This document shows, piece after piece, positions 30,940 to 44,849 of a DNA stretch of 64,000 nucleotides. Position 1 is the first letter of the stretch, and each line of letters starts with the position of its first letter. The stretch is from Beta vulgaris subsp. vulgaris. Its lineage: Eukaryota; Streptophyta; Magnoliopsida; Caryophyllales; Amaranthaceae. The stretch is taken from contig NC_079205.1 in assembly GCF_026745355.1 (NCBI RefSeq), positions 2,115,283-2,179,282 of the forward strand, in the 5' to 3' direction. Made by a program: the position numbers and the translations under genes. The notes beneath the pieces were generated by a model. It ran no database searches, was not told the origin of the DNA, and saw only the letters and a list, made by a program, of their open reading frames with translations.

Positions 30940-33022
30940 GAGTTTAAATGAACTTACCCAAAACTTGTTAAACCTTATTAGATCTCATCTAAAATTATGA
31001 TATTGTCGATAAAATTAGAAAGAGTATTTTATTTTATACTATTGTAATTATATTGATACATAAGAACACCTTTTTAAATAAGTATGAATTTGACCAACAT
31101 GGTAAAAAATAATTGCTTATATCTCTATTGTAATAAATAAATATGAATTTGACTAATATAATTAAAAAAACAATCTCACGGGAATGGACCTGTTAACCAA
31201 AATATGTGGCTTGTGTGAGCAACCCAATTACACTTATTTCACTCTATTGAATATTGATCATACCCAACTTTCCAATTACACATTTACACTCATAAAAGTA
31301 ACCCAGTTTCCCGATCTCTCTCTCTAGTCTCTAGCTCATCTCTATTCATACCCAACTTTCCAATCTCTCTCCAAATCTCATCTTATTTTACCACCAACAA
31401 ATCTTATCTTATTCATACTCAATTTATAACATCTTTATTTCGGTATATTTTCCTCTTTTTTATATTGATTCTCCTCCTCATCTCTCTATATTTTGGGGTT
31501 TGTGAAAGGTGATTTCGGGGAGTTTTATAATTGATGGTGGTGATCGACGAAGTTGGAAAGACCATTGGTGGTTTATGTGTTAGTTGACGGCGGCGATGGA
31601 GGTGGTATCATAAAAGTTGTTCTTTTCCTGGTATATATCTTTTGAAGATGACAGGTTGTAGGTGAGTGTTAAATCGGCTCAATTTCTTTTTGCATGTGTA
31701 TGTATTTCGAAATTAACGTTTTTAAATACTTTTTGCTGGGTAATTGTATTGTATGTATTGAAGAAATGGTAAAAATTAGATCGAAAGTTTGAAGAAATTA
31801 AATTCAGGCTAAGTTGATTTGGGAAAAAAATATTAGCAGGAAGTAGAATTATTGCAAGATAAGGAGTAACGTAATACTTTATTAGTGTTAAGATTCATCT
31901 CTATCCATGTCTTAGTGGTAGTATAAATATAGGAGTAGTAGTTTTGTAGAAGTCATGTGTATAAATGCTTTCACTTTTCACTAACTTGATAATATGGGTT
32001 ACTATATTTTAAAATTTTTATTTTAAAATAATTCTTTGGATTGTAAATTACCAATAGTTAGTAGTAGTATAAAACTATAAATTATGATAGGAGTATGATT
32101 CATCTACTCTTAAAGATCACCAATTTAGCTTTTCAATTATGGTTTAAATGGTTCGTTTGGGAAAAACTTTTTAGCAGGAAGGAGATTTTTTTTTTATTTC
32201 TCCAATTTGTGTGGGTTCCAAATTTTTTACTTATTCAAGAATTTGTGTTCTGTTTCTTAGTGAGTTTGCCATAATGCAAAAATGATAGTTTTTTTTTGGC
32301 TTAATTCGAATTGATAGAATTTTGGCTAATCATAACACAGTCAAAATAAATGTGGCTCAACTTATGTTAAAAAGAAATACCTTTTCTGAAAGCTGAACTT
32401 GAGTTTGTCTTTTGGCGGATGAACTTGCGATTGCCCTTAGAACTTGAAATTGCCATGTCGACTACTTATAAAATCAAACGAAAATGTAATTGTATTAGTT
32501 ATAAAATATCTGTTGTATAATATTCGAGAACAATATGATATGTAGTTACCTGCTATTGGTCTCACATAATGTTTTTGCAGATAACGGGTGGGAGACTCTG
32601 CATAGAATGATCAGGAGTAGAGGAAGAAGGGAGAAGAGGAAGAAGGGTGAAGGAAACTGCCGAAATTGTAACTTCTAATGGAGTGGGTTAGTTTTTTTTA
32701 GGAAGGAGGGGGTGGAAACTGCCGTTTTTATTTTTTTTTAATGATTTTATTTTGTTTTGTTTTTTTTAATTAATTTGTTGTAATTTTAATTTAGGAAGGG
32801 TAAAATGGGGCTTTCATTATTTTGGTGTCCCCCCTCTCTTCCCATATAGAATAGAGATGCAAACTGTGTTTAAAAGTAAAGTGGTCTATAATAATTTTAT
32901 TATGCACCGGTCGTACATAATATTAATTGTTTAGAGAGTGATTATTATCAATACAATCCGACTTGCGTGGACCCGGTTTACACTAAAAATAGTGTGGACC
33001 AGGCCCAGACACGTGACCCGTT
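30940..33022. other. AT-rich spacer ending in a Helitron 5' terminus
   Basis: No gene seen. A minus-strand Helitron 5' end, TCTCTATTCTATATGGGAAG, lies at about 32830-32849, followed by the family phrase GACACCAAAATA. I could not find its partner 3' end. Confidence 0.4.
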
Positions 33023-33366
33023 ATATCACTTTAACATACACTATATCATTTTAACATACACTATATCATTATAACATACACTATATCACTTTAACATACA
33101 CTATATCACTTTGACATACACTATATCATTGTAACATACACTATATCACTTTAACATACACTATATCACTTTAACATACACTATATCATTGTAACATACA
33201 CTATATCATTTTAACACACACTAATCACTATAACATACACTATATCACTTTAACATACACTATATCATTTTAACATAAAGATATCATTATAACATACACT
33301 ATATCACTGTAACATACACTATATCACTGTAACATACACTATATCATTTTAACATACACTATCATA
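33023..33366. repeat. 21-bp minisatellite (TATATCACTTTAACATACAC)
   Basis: About sixteen imperfect units of CACTATATCAYTNTAACATA, with variation mostly in two positions (ACT/ATT and TTT/TGT/TAT). One unit is shortened near 33225. The array is bracketed by small dyads (ACACTAAAAATAGTGT about 32980, GTGCACACTAATTAGTGTGC about 33390) and by CACGTGAC/TCACGTGA, which suggests it lies inside a mobile element. Confidence 0.8.
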
Positions 33367-33519
33367 AACTCACGTGATATGGATCGGGTGCACACTAATT
33401 AGTGTGCACCAGGTTCATATTAGTTTTTTTATTATCAATATTATCTAGTACCAAATATATGCCCCACCCCCATGCAATAGCATAAAGCCATATAGTAGAT
33501 CCTCCCTGTAAGAGGTTGT

Positions 33520-34226
33520 TGTTAGAGGTGTGATCAATGAGAGAACCGGATATCCACTCCAAGGCACGGAAACTACGCTTTCCTATTAGTTTAATTTCCC
33601 CCCTCTAGGATCACCGGGTTACCACGAAATAACTAATGAGATACAATGGAGAGAAACAATCCACTTAGATGATCTTCTAAGTGAATCAACAAGAACTTGT
33701 GTTTTTGTGTTTGTGAAGAACACTCAAGAGAAGATTGCAAGGTTTCTCTTAAGCTAAGCAAGAAGACTTTTTGAGAGAGTACTGAAAATTCTGATTTTCT
33801 TCTAACCCCTCACTCATAGGAATCCCAAGGTTTATATAGGAAGAATAAACTTTCATTGACTAGAGTAGTTAATCCCATAACCCCCATTTTAATCACCCAT
33901 CAAAGGCCTTTAATCTACTGATTAAAGGACCTTAAAGGTCATTAAAATGAGACCATAACATCACAACGGACATAAAACCGTCAAGGCATCTTTTCGCATT
34001 CCAAGGCAGAAGACACGTCGCGACTCGCGAAGAAGCTCGCGAGTCGTGAGGCGCTGGTCGCGACCCGCGACGCATGTCGCGACTCGCGGCCAGTCTTCTG
34101 TCTCCCTTGGTTTATCAATGCGTTTTGCCACTTGATGCACTCTAGCCTTTTGCATACTAGACCTCCTCCTCTTCTAGTTCATACCCATATGAGTTTCAAA
34201 CCCATTACCCTATAAATGTTCCAACA
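33520..34226 (-). repeat. 3' LTR of the copia element (707 bp)
   Basis: Nearly identical to the right LTR. It has a minus-strand TATA box (complement TATATAAACC, about 33830) and a CpG-rich patch of TCGCGACTCGCGA-like dyads at 34016-34095. Confidence 0.85.
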
Positions 34227-34735
34227 ATCCTCCTCCCATTTATAGGGTAATGTTGAAAAGTTTTCCAACTTGCTATAAATCGCAAACACACATGTTCATG
34301 CATCATGGAAATATCTAACGATTGAATTTCCATTTGGTAAAAGTAATCTTTACAATAATTTAGATCATAATGATAGACAAAGCTTTGAATCATATAACCA
34401 TTACAAATTATTGAAGTTACTAATACACACAAACATAAACTAGGTTCTTAAAACCTCCGACACCTATGAAGCCTTGGTGTCCATATCCATTCATAAGCAT
34501 TCCAAGTCAAGCCTTAGACTTGATGAAGCGGCCAAACTTCTAGCTTACATAGGTAAATCTTTCCGAACATGCTTCTACAATTGAGCACCTTATCAAAGAT
34601 TTATTAAGAATAAAATTCAACCTCTTTATCATTGTAGCAACAAGCACTAACCTCGGGATGTATTAAACAAGTGCTCCCAACCTCTTAGAGAAGTACTATC
34701 CTCCTTGAATTTGATATCTAACGTTGTATTAGACA

Positions 34736-37700
34736 TCAAATAGAGTTTTCCTTCACCATAGGTTGATCAATAGGCTTAAGACCCATCCCTTTGTTCATTT
34801 TGTTCACTAGTTCCCTTGACAACGGTTTTGTAAACGTATCCGCCAAGTTCAAACTAGACCGAACAAAATTAATAGTTATACAACTATTCCTTATCATTTC
34901 CCGCACATAGCTATGTCTAACTCCAATGTGCCTTGACTTGCCATTGTAGACTTCACTATATGCTTTAGCTATGGTTGATGCACTATCACAATGGATAGCA
35001 AGAGGTGACATTGGTTTCACCATAAGTCCACCTCACTCAACACATTCCTTAGCCATTCCGCTTCTTGGCAACAAGAAGCCAAAGCAATGAATTCCGATGC
35101 CATAGTGGAATCCGTTATACATGTTTGCTTCTTGGATGCCCATGAAATGGCACCTCCTCCAAGAAGAAACACCCAACCACTAGTGGATGAATAATCTTCC
35201 TTATTCGAAATCCAACTAGCATCCGAGTAACCTTCTAAGATAGAAGGTTCTCTATTGTATGTTATGACATAGTCCAAGGTCTTGTTCAAGTACCTTAACA
35301 CTCTTCTCAAAGCTTGCCAATGCAACATACTAGGATTCACTACAAGAAAATAGGTTTTGGGCGACGGATTTGAAAATCAAGGGCGACAAAACTGAATTTT
35401 GTGGCCCATAATTGAGAATAAGGGCGACGAGTTGAATTTGTCGCCCATAGGTAAATTATGGGCGACTAAATTCATTGTTGTTGCCCCAAATTCATATTTG
35501 GGCGACGAGATAAGTTTGGGTTGCCCATTACCTTAATTAGGCGACAAAACTATACATTTCGTTGCCCTTATGTAGTAAATGGGCCAGTTCAAATCATGTG
35601 TCGTTGCCCATAACCAAAAGAAAATAGCGGAAAAAAACCCGCTCTAAATTTTTCACACGAAATCACGTATTTCTTGAAGACTTCAACTGTTCATCTCCTC
35701 CTCAACTCACACCCTCTTTCGCTCTGCCCTCATCTTTCTCTTCTTGCGGTGAATTGTTGATGCTTCCAACGAGATCTTCGACGTTTCTCAGTTGATGAGT
35801 TTAATTATCATGGAAAATTGAGTTTCTCATGAATCAGACTCCGACAATTGACGTTTCTCAAGTTTTTCGACGTTTTCAACCACCTCACATTTCTCAGGTG
35901 ACTTTTCTTAGGATCTCGACGTTTCTTAAGTGACGTCTCTCGGGTAATGAGTTTAATTATGATGGAAAATTCGATTGATGGTCAATTCTTACCCTCTTTT
36001 GCTCTGCCCTAACTTTTTTTTAATTATGGCAGTGGTGAGGTGGGTGACGGCCGGAGTTCAGCGGTGAGGCTAGCGGCGAGTTCGGCGGCAAGGTTGTTAT
36101 CTTTTATTATTTGCCCTAACTCACGAATCAAACTTCCTCCTTATAAAAAAGAAAAATTATTATTTACCTGTGAATTATTGGTATGAATTTATCAATGTTT
36201 TCTTGAATTGCTTAGATTTCTTGTTTTTGTTTCTTATCAAATAAAACTGCTTTCGTGGCAGTAAGTCTGAAGACTACTCTAGGAATGTGATTTCACTTAG
36301 ATGCAAAAATATAGGTGCTACTGCTGATCATGCTAATTCTGGGATTGGTATAGGTGAGCATAAGTTTTCGTTGGTCTAACCATAAGACCCTTAAACTAGT
36401 AATGTCCACACACCTACTTTTATTTGCAATCCTTACATTTTTGTCTGGATTGTTTGCTTGTTTTACTAGAGAAAAGGAGTATTGGTATACAAACAAATGA
36501 CAGTGATGAATTCCTCAATCCTAGCACAAGTGGCTCTACATCCATATTTGTCAATCTTTCAAGATTGCTTTCAATTTGGTCCCGATTAAGCAGCCATAGA
36601 TCAGGCATTGGGTCTTAATGTCATGTGCAAGTGATTTATGTGCTCTATTTAGCTGTTTGGGTCTTAATGCCACCTTAAAAAATAGATATTGAGTGCTTGA
36701 CTCATGCACCAATGCCTGAAAAAACTCTATGTCTGCATTGTAATGAAGTTTCTAGGATATCGCTAGATCAACTATACTCTGTGTTGACAAAGGTATTGCA
36801 GAAATATAATTCTCTCACTACAATATTTCTCTCTCTCTCTTAATTAGTGTGCTACCCACCTCCTGGTGATGTGTTGTCCACTGTTGTACTGTCATCATCA
36901 ATACCCAAATAACAGAATTTGTCATCATTTTTTCTGCTGGTGAATGGTGACTAGGCTAAGTTGCCTATATTACCCCTGTCCTTGTGCCTCACATAGGTGA
37001 AAGGTGAACCTAGTAGGGGGTGTGCTGCAGCTGCACTATTTGAATATTACATAAGTTCAACCATTAATTTGTCAAAATATGCATTGATCTGGAGCATATA
37101 ATTACTGTTTCTCAAGTGAATATGTCTATTCTATATGCCAATTTTCATGTCTCTTTATTTTGCATGGTATTCCATTACTGTTTATATTGCATTTTGCAGA
37201 ATCTGCAACAAACTTTGGACGACCTGACACGTAATGGCTATTCTGTTGTGAGTATCTCGAAGACTATTGTATTCTTTTTACGACTTTGTCTTTTCAACAG
37301 CAGTAGATCTGCATATATTTTCTCATATATGATCCATGAGGAAGATTAGAAGACAAGATATTATTACGTGAATTATTCTACCAAGAATTGATGATTTGAG
37401 AAGTTGCAATGCAATGCATGTTGATACATTTCATTTCATTTCATTTTATTTTGAGCCTTGTGTATTCTACCCTTCCCTTGTTGTGTTTAGGGTTTTTGTC
37501 CTTTGTAGATATGAAACAGCACAATCTTATGCATTATAATTTCTGTCTTCCATGCTACAATAGAAGGGCTCCAAGTAAACAGGCTTTACATAATACATAG
37601 CATTTATAAATAAATCTTTGCAGCCATGGCGAAGATTTCACTATGTCATTGATAATCACAATATTGATATTTGTAGGTGTTTTGTTAATCATTGTGATAG

Positions 37701-40700
37701 TTGTGGCAAATTGGCAAATGTTGAACGTTCTAATCATAATTTATACTAGTATTTTGCAAGTTATACTTGATATATGGCTTCAACATATTTGTTATCATTA
37801 TACAAAGAAATGAGAGGCTTCTAAACATTATTTTTAAGGCTTAAATTTTGACTGAAGTAGTTCTATCTGTGAGATGCAACAGAATCAAATTCGTTGTATG
37901 TATAGCTGCTTGAGGACCATAATGGACATTGCAGCATGTTTAATTGGTTATTATGACCACAACCCAAATCATTAGTGGCTTATTGTGTAATGGCAATTTG
38001 CAATTATTTCTATAGTAGCCGTGTGTAATATACTAGTCTCTATTCCATAAAATGATCTGTAAGTTTGTTTCCAAAATCTAATATGGCCTAGTATACGGAA
38101 ATCTGCACCTACTCTTTATTTTTTTTGTTATTTGGTACTTTGTATCATATATTTATATAATTAGCCAAGTTGCTGTGTCTTTTCAGTGCATAGTTGAGGA
38201 AGTGCAGGGTCCAACTCAAGCTCATTCTCAGAAGGGTCGTTTTATATCTGGGTACATAATGCCGATATTTTGTTCTTTTTTCTTTATCTAATACTGCTCT
38301 GGTTTTTATTAGTTTACAACTTTCCTTTTTGGCCATTTTATCTTCTGCTCATTTCATCAATGTTACTGCTGAACATCACATTTGCTGGTTAACGCGGTTT
38401 TCTAGTTGAAGTTCTGTTGTGATTGTAGTTAATAATTGTTATATTGCTTCAACTATACATATTTTTTTTTTGGGCGAAAGAGTAAAAAGATCATTAATCC
38501 CCCCCCCCCACTTTTTTAATCACATGGGTATCTAATTTTAACGTTTTTGCTTTTATCAGGAACAATGGGTCGTGACTATCTTTCCAAATTAGCAGAGAAA
38601 AGCTATATGAAGTATGATAAGGCTTAGATTATATGAATTTCTTCGTAGATTATGGTAGTGCTAATTAGTTTTTTTAGATTTACTTTGAATTATTCAAGTT
38701 ACGTTGGATATCGAGTTTGAAGATTATTTTGTTGTCCTTCGACTGTCTACAATTTGCTATTCCATGAATAATTTTTTCTATTATATCATACTTTTGTTTT
38801 TAATAGGTTCATTTAATATATATTAATACGGAAAAAGCTTATAGATTATATAATAACAATAAGCTCGTAGTCTATATCAATTTGGGCAACAAAATACGGT
38901 TCACACTTTGTCACTTCAATTTACTGCGAGATTGAAAATTATGTACTACAATTCGTAGCCTAAAGTATTTTGGGTGACGAAACTGGTGTTGCCCAAGACA
39001 TCATGCGTGTAAGACTACAAGACATAATTGGCGACAAAAAACAGTAATTGTTGCACAAAGTTCAGTAATATTGGCGACGAAAGTTAAGTTGTTGTTGCCA
39101 AAAGTCAGTGAAGTATGGGCAACGATTTAAGAAACTCGTTGCCCAATTGTCCCCATCTATATGCAACGGATACGAGATTCGTAGCACAAAAGACCATTAT
39201 GGGCAACGCATGCAACTCGACGCCCAAGATATGGTTTGTGCGACGATCACAATTTTCGACGCCCCAAATACAATGGGCGTCGAGCCTAAAGCGACGAAAT
39301 TGGGGAGTGAAAATTTCGTCGCCCAAACTTTTGTGCAACGAAATTGTCCCATTGGGCAACGAAAATATTCGTTGCCCAAAACCTATTTTCTTGTAGTGAT
39401 TACTAGTATACCTACTAAGCTTGTCAATAGCAAAGGCTATATCCGGTCGAGTGCTAGTCATAGCATACATCAAGCTTCCAATTAAGCTTGCATACTCCAA
39501 TTGTGAAATTGGAGTACCACTACTCGGAACCAAGTGAATACTAGGATCCATAGGAGTAGCAAAATGAGTCGAATTTGACTCATTATACCTCTTGACCACT
39601 TTCTCAATATAATGAGATTGTGATAAAGAAAACGACCCTTTCCCTCTTATTATTCTAATACCTAGAATAACATCCGCTTCACCCAAATCTTTCATGGAGA
39701 AGCTAGAGGAAAGGAAGACTTTGGTCTTTTCCACTTGTTCCAAATCAGTCCAAAAATAAGCATATCATCAACATATAAGCAAATTATAACTCCTTTAGTT
39801 ATTATCAAATTTGCTATATACACACTTATCGACTGATTTATTTTGAACCCACTAGACAACACAACTCATCAAATTTTTGATGCCATTGCTTAGGTGCTTG
39901 TTTAAGACCATACAAAGATCTAACTAATTTGCAAACTTTAGTTTCTTGACCCTTTACCACAAACCCTTCAGGTTGATTCATGTACACTTCCTCCTCCAAT
40001 TCACCATTAAGAAAAGCAGTTTTTACATCCATTTGGTGAATTACTAGACCATGAATCGCAGCTAATGCTATCAATAGTCTAATAGTAGCTATTCTAGCTA
40101 CTGGAGCATAAGTATCAAAGTAATCGATACCATATCTTTGCCTAAAACCTTGGACCACTAACCGGGCCTTATGTTTTAGTATGGTTCCATCGATTTTCTT
40201 TTCCTTACAAAAATCCATTTACAACCTAGGGGTTTGCAACCGGGAGGTAAATTAGCTAAAATCCAAGTGTGATTACCCATTATAGAATCCATTTCATCAT
40301 TCACTGCCTCTTTCCAGAAAGCAGAATCATGAGACTTCATAGCCTCATCAAAGGCCTAGGATCCTCCTCCATATTGTAACAATATGAAATTTGAGTCGAA
40401 ATTGACTCCCTTGACCCTTCAACTAAATATAGTTGAAAATCCGGTCCAAAAGATTTCTCTTTTCTAATTCTTTTACTTTTCCTAATTTCCGGTGTTGTAG
40501 TATCATGATCATTTGAAATGTCATCTACAACATTGGAACTAGTACTAGGTATCATGTCCTTTGGTCTTGGAATCGATGAGAATCTAGTCTCATCAAATAT
40601 TGCATCCCTTGACTCTATCACGGAGTGAATAGAGAATAAGTCATTGGGCTCAATGACATAAAACCTATAGGCTTTGCTATGTACCGCATAGCCTATAAAA

Positions 40701-42762
40701 ATGCAATCAATTCCTTTTTCACCTAAAGTTTTCCTTTTAGGTTCCGTCAATTTGACAATTGCCCTACAACCCCATACCTTAAGGTAATTGAGATTAGGCT
40801 TTTTATTACACCAAAGTTCATAAGGGGTAGTCTTATTCCTTTTATTAGGAACTCGATTTAAAATGTAACATGCAGTTAAAATTGCATCACCCCAAAAACC
40901 GTCATTAAGACCCGAATTAGAAAGCATGGTATTAACCATTTCTTTTAGGACCCTATTTTTCCTTTCCGCTATACCATTACTTTGAGGTGAGTATGGGGCG
41001 GTTGTTTCATGAATTACACCAATGGAACTAAAATAACTTGGATTATAATATTCACCACCCCTATCCGTTCGAAGTCTTTTAATCTTTTGATTAAGTTGGA
41101 GTTCCACTTCGATTTTAAAGGTCTTAAACTTTTCTAGTGCTTCATCTTTAGTAAATAATAAATATATGTAACAAAACCTTGAAAAATCATCAATAAAAGT
41201 TACAATATTTTTTTATTCCTAAAGAAGGTGAACTATGAAAGTCACACAAGTCACTATGCACCAATTCAAGCAATACCGTTTGTCTAGTCACACTAGGATA
41301 AGGTTTTTTGTAATTTTATTTAGCACGCAAGTGTGACACTTCTCTAACTTTAAATCGAAAGGAGGTATCAACCCCATTTTAGACATGTCATATAATCTAC
41401 GATAATTCACATGACATAAACGATTGTGCCATAGAGAAGAAACATCAAGCATGTAAATAGAACTAGTACCAATTTTATTATCAATACTAAATTTAAACAT
41501 TCCATTACAAAAGAAACCTTGTCCAACAAAAATACCACCCTTGGAAAGTACAAATTTATCCGACTCAAAAACAACTTTAAAACCATACTTATTCAAGAGA
41601 CCTCCTGACACAAGATTCTTCCTAACTTCCGGTACATACACAACATCCCGGAGAGTTAAAGTCTTTCCCGAGGTTAACAACAATTCTACTTGGCCTATGC
41701 CTCTAGCCTTTACCGTAGAATCATTCCCCATATACAAGATTGGACCATCATCCAAATCTTTCAAAGACTTGAAGAAATCCTTGTTATTGCACACATGTCT
41801 AGAGGCTCCCGAATCTATCCACCAAGAATCATCAACCTGCACACACATAATTTCAGAAATCATAGCAACAAAATGCATTTCTTCAATTACATTAACATGT
41901 GCATTTTACCTTGGTTTTGAACAACACTAGTTGTGTGTTCTTTGTCTTCTTCTTGTTGTTAGAAGGACAATCCCTCTTAAGATGAGGACCATTGCATATC
42001 CAACAAGAGAGGGTCTTCCTCTTCTTGTTTGCAACATTGGTTTTGTTATTGTTGTTGTTGTTGTTGTTGGATTTCTTGGTCTTACTAGACCCACCAACCT
42101 CTACCAAATTAACGGTAGATTTAGGAATACTAGGAGTAGTATCCTTAACCCCATCTTGAGCCCGGATCCCCTCTTCAATACGAAGATGAGTTCCTAATTG
42201 CTCCATGGACATGTCTTCCTTTTTATGTTTTAAAAGATGTTTTGTATCTTTCCAAGAATTTGGTAATTTGTCAATGATTGAGGCAACCGCAATTGCCTCA
42301 TCCATCACCATACCATGTGATCTTATTTGGTTCAAAATATGATGAACCTCATGGAATTGCTCCATAATAGGCCGATCATTAGTCATTTTAAAAGAATTAA
42401 AATTACTAACAAGGAATTTCTTACTTGAAGCATCTTCCGAAATGTACTTGGCCTCAAGAGCATCCCAAAGTTCCTTTGCACTCTCCACATTTTGGTAGAG
42501 ATCAAACAACGGGTCGGTGAGAGAGTTGAGAATATGACCACGACAAATGTAGTCATCATTCTCCCACTTTATCCTCTTCCTAGTAGTCTCAAGAGCTCTT
42601 CCTCTCCATCTTCCGGGAGTGGTGGCATAGGGTTGATAAAACATACACCACATTCAAGGTCAACAAGAAGTGCATTTTCTTTTGCCACCTACGATAACCC
42701 ACCCCCTCAAACTTATCCAACTTTTGGAAGTTCATAGTCATGTCCTTGAGTGTTTGAGCCAT
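34736..42762 (-). pseudogene. Ty1/copia gag-pol with frameshifts, split by CACTA element
   Basis: Gag starts ATG GCT CAA ACA (42762). A frameshift near 42630 leads to the UBN2-type gag (42653-41892) with a CWICNGPHLKRDC zinc knuckle. Protease has WWIDSGASRHVC (41878-41288), followed by GAG-pre-integrase (LWHNRLCHVNYRRL). Integrase is broken near 41200 and continues at 41107-40337 (RTDRGGEY, SPQSNGIAERKNR). Reverse transcriptase (40218-39838) has YAPVARIATIR and MDVKTAFLNGELEEEVYM; CLYVDDMLIFG lies near 39760-39800 after another break. RNase H begins (ASTRPDIAFAIDKLSRY), is cut by the CACTA element at 39401, and resumes at 35337 to 34736 (RRVLRYLNKT, ADTFTKPLSRELV). At least four frameshifts plus the insertion make it non-functional. 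Confidence 0.85.
35338..39398. mobile_element. Non-autonomous CACTA element, family 2
   Basis: Perfect ends CACTACAAGAAAATAGGTTT and AAACCTATTTTCTTGTAGTG with ATT duplicated on both sides (35335-35337, 39399-39401). Subterminal copies of GGGCGACGA / TCGTCGCCC fill about 250 bp at the left and 400 bp at the right. The 4.06 kb length is large for a copy with no recognisable transposase. Exon-like segments occur inside (for example 37200-37250 and 38190-38250) and may be captured host sequence. Inserted in RNase H of the copia element. Confidence 0.9.
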
Positions 42763-42953
42763 ATCCGAAAAAGAGAAAATTAAACTAATAGATTGTTAGA
42801 GGTGTGATCAATGAGAGAACCGGATATCCACTCCAAGGCACGGAAACTACGCTTTCCTATTAGTTTAATTTCGCCCCTCTAGGATCATCGGGTTACCACG
42901 AAATAACTAATGAGATACAATGGAGAGAAACAATCCACTTAGATGATCTTCTA

Positions 42954-44849
42954 ACACAACAAGAATGACGCTTTTTCCCGTCTGCCAAAATCGGACGCTA
43001 AAAACGCGGGATCGGACGCTAAAGAGATTAGCGTCCGTCAACGGACGCTAAAACGCCGATGCAAAACCCTGGTCGCTAATTGTCTAATTACTGTCCGCTA
43101 AGCGGACGCTAAAAATTTAGCGTCTGATTTTCAAAATTAGCGTCCGATTAACGTCGGACGCTAATTAGCGTCAGGTTGAAAGTCGGACGTTAATTAGCTT
43201 CCGGCGTTAATCAGAAGCTAATTAGCGTCCGACTTCCAATCAGACGCTAAGTCTGTAAATCAGACGCTAAAACACTAAGTCAGGTGCATTCATTATGTGC
43301 TTTCTTTTTCTTTTTCTTTTACTTTTTCTTTTTCTTTTTCTTTGACAGATATTATGAGCTTCACTCTGCCCAAAGTTTAACTTTTATTATTTTTATTTAA
43401 TTCATTTTATTAACTTTGAATTATTATTGAAATGAACAATGTTAGAATAACAAAAAATTGAGAATTAAACAAATGAAAATTTTATTTAAAACAAATATAT
43501 ATAATTACAATATAATACCAAAATTTAGTACTATAATAGTATAATTACATTGTAACTACAATCTAATACAACAACTCCAATGTACGGCAGCCACCGCGCC
43601 AGCCACCGCGCCAGCCAGTAACCTCACCAGTGCACCACCGCGTCAGCCATCGCTCCGTCTCGCCAGCCACCTATAAATACCAAAAGATAAAAAAAATCAA
43701 CCAAAAAAAGAAATAAAACTAATTAATTTCAAACATTCATATAGCCATAGAGACTAGATCTTATATTTTCCAAAAAAATAACCCAGCCCTAAAAAACGAA
43801 TATATAAGAAAATTCAAAACTCAAACCATTTCATCATCAATCGTCTTCATCAGTTCATGGTCGACCTTAATTTTTTCGTGTTTTTTTTTCGTTTTTCGTT
43901 TTTCACTTTATTATTAAATTCATAAGGTAAATTTAAACGAAAAAATTCAACCATAATTTCCCAAATTTAAACAAATAAATCAGAAATTCAACAAAAGAAA
44001 ATCAGAAATTCAACAAAAGAAAATCAGAAATTCAACAAAAGAAAATCAGAAATTCAACCATAAAACTCAAGGTACTTAAACTCATGTAAAATTTCAGAAA
44101 TCCAACCAAAATCTAGAAAAATACAGAATAGTGAATGAACAAAATAAGCCTCGCTAAAAAATTCATGACCAAATTTAACTCTTAATTCCAAAAACTCCTC
44201 AGATTTTGAACCCTAGATACCAAAAAATCTATAAATTTCGAACCCAAAAATAAAAAGATGATATACAAAAAAACACACAAAATCAAAATCTCATAAAACC
44301 AAAAACTCAAAAAAAAAAAAAAATCGAAAAACGAAAAAAATTAAAAAACAAACAAAATCGAGAAAAGAGAGAGAACTGTGGGGTGAGATCAAGAAACGCC
44401 ATATTTACCGTCGGCTTTGTGAGATCTGAAACATATTTACCGTCGACTTTGTGAGATCTGAAAGAAAAAGAGAGCACCGTGGGGTGAAGCAGTAGAGAGA
44501 GAAACGTGAGATGAGGCTCTAGAGAGAGGCGAGAGAGAAACGTGAGAGTGAGGAAGAGAGAGAGGCGAGGAAAGAGTGAGGAAGAAAGAGAAGCGTGGGT
44601 TTAGGCCTTTAGGGTTAATGATTTGGTCGTTTGAGGTATATTTATATCTCTTTTTACCGTCCGTTTTTCAGACGGTAATTGCACGCCACGGACGCTATTT
44701 AGCGTTCGTTTAAAAGAACGGACGCTAAATCTCATAAAGCGGACGTTAATTTGCTTCTGTCTTATATCAGACACTAATTGTGAATTTACCGTCCGCTCAT
44801 ACTGTCGGACGCTAAATTCAGACGCTAAAAAGGCGGATTCTTGTTGTGT
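42954..44849. mobile_element. CACTA-like element with CACAA ends, family 3
   Basis: Terminal inverted repeat CACAACAAGAATNNNGC at the left and ATTCTTGTTGTG at the right; TAA is duplicated on both sides. Subterminal regions are packed with TTAGCGTCCG / CGGACGCTAA in both orientations (42995-43270 and 44655-44830). The ends read CACAA rather than CACTA, but the 3-bp duplication and subterminal repeats fit the superfamily. The core is AT-rich and non-coding with a GAAATTCAACAAAAGAAAATC repeat near 43982-44050. Confidence 0.8.

Noticed and set aside
33023..33366. CRISPR-like array
   Set aside because: Head-to-tail units without unique spacers, in a plant nuclear context.
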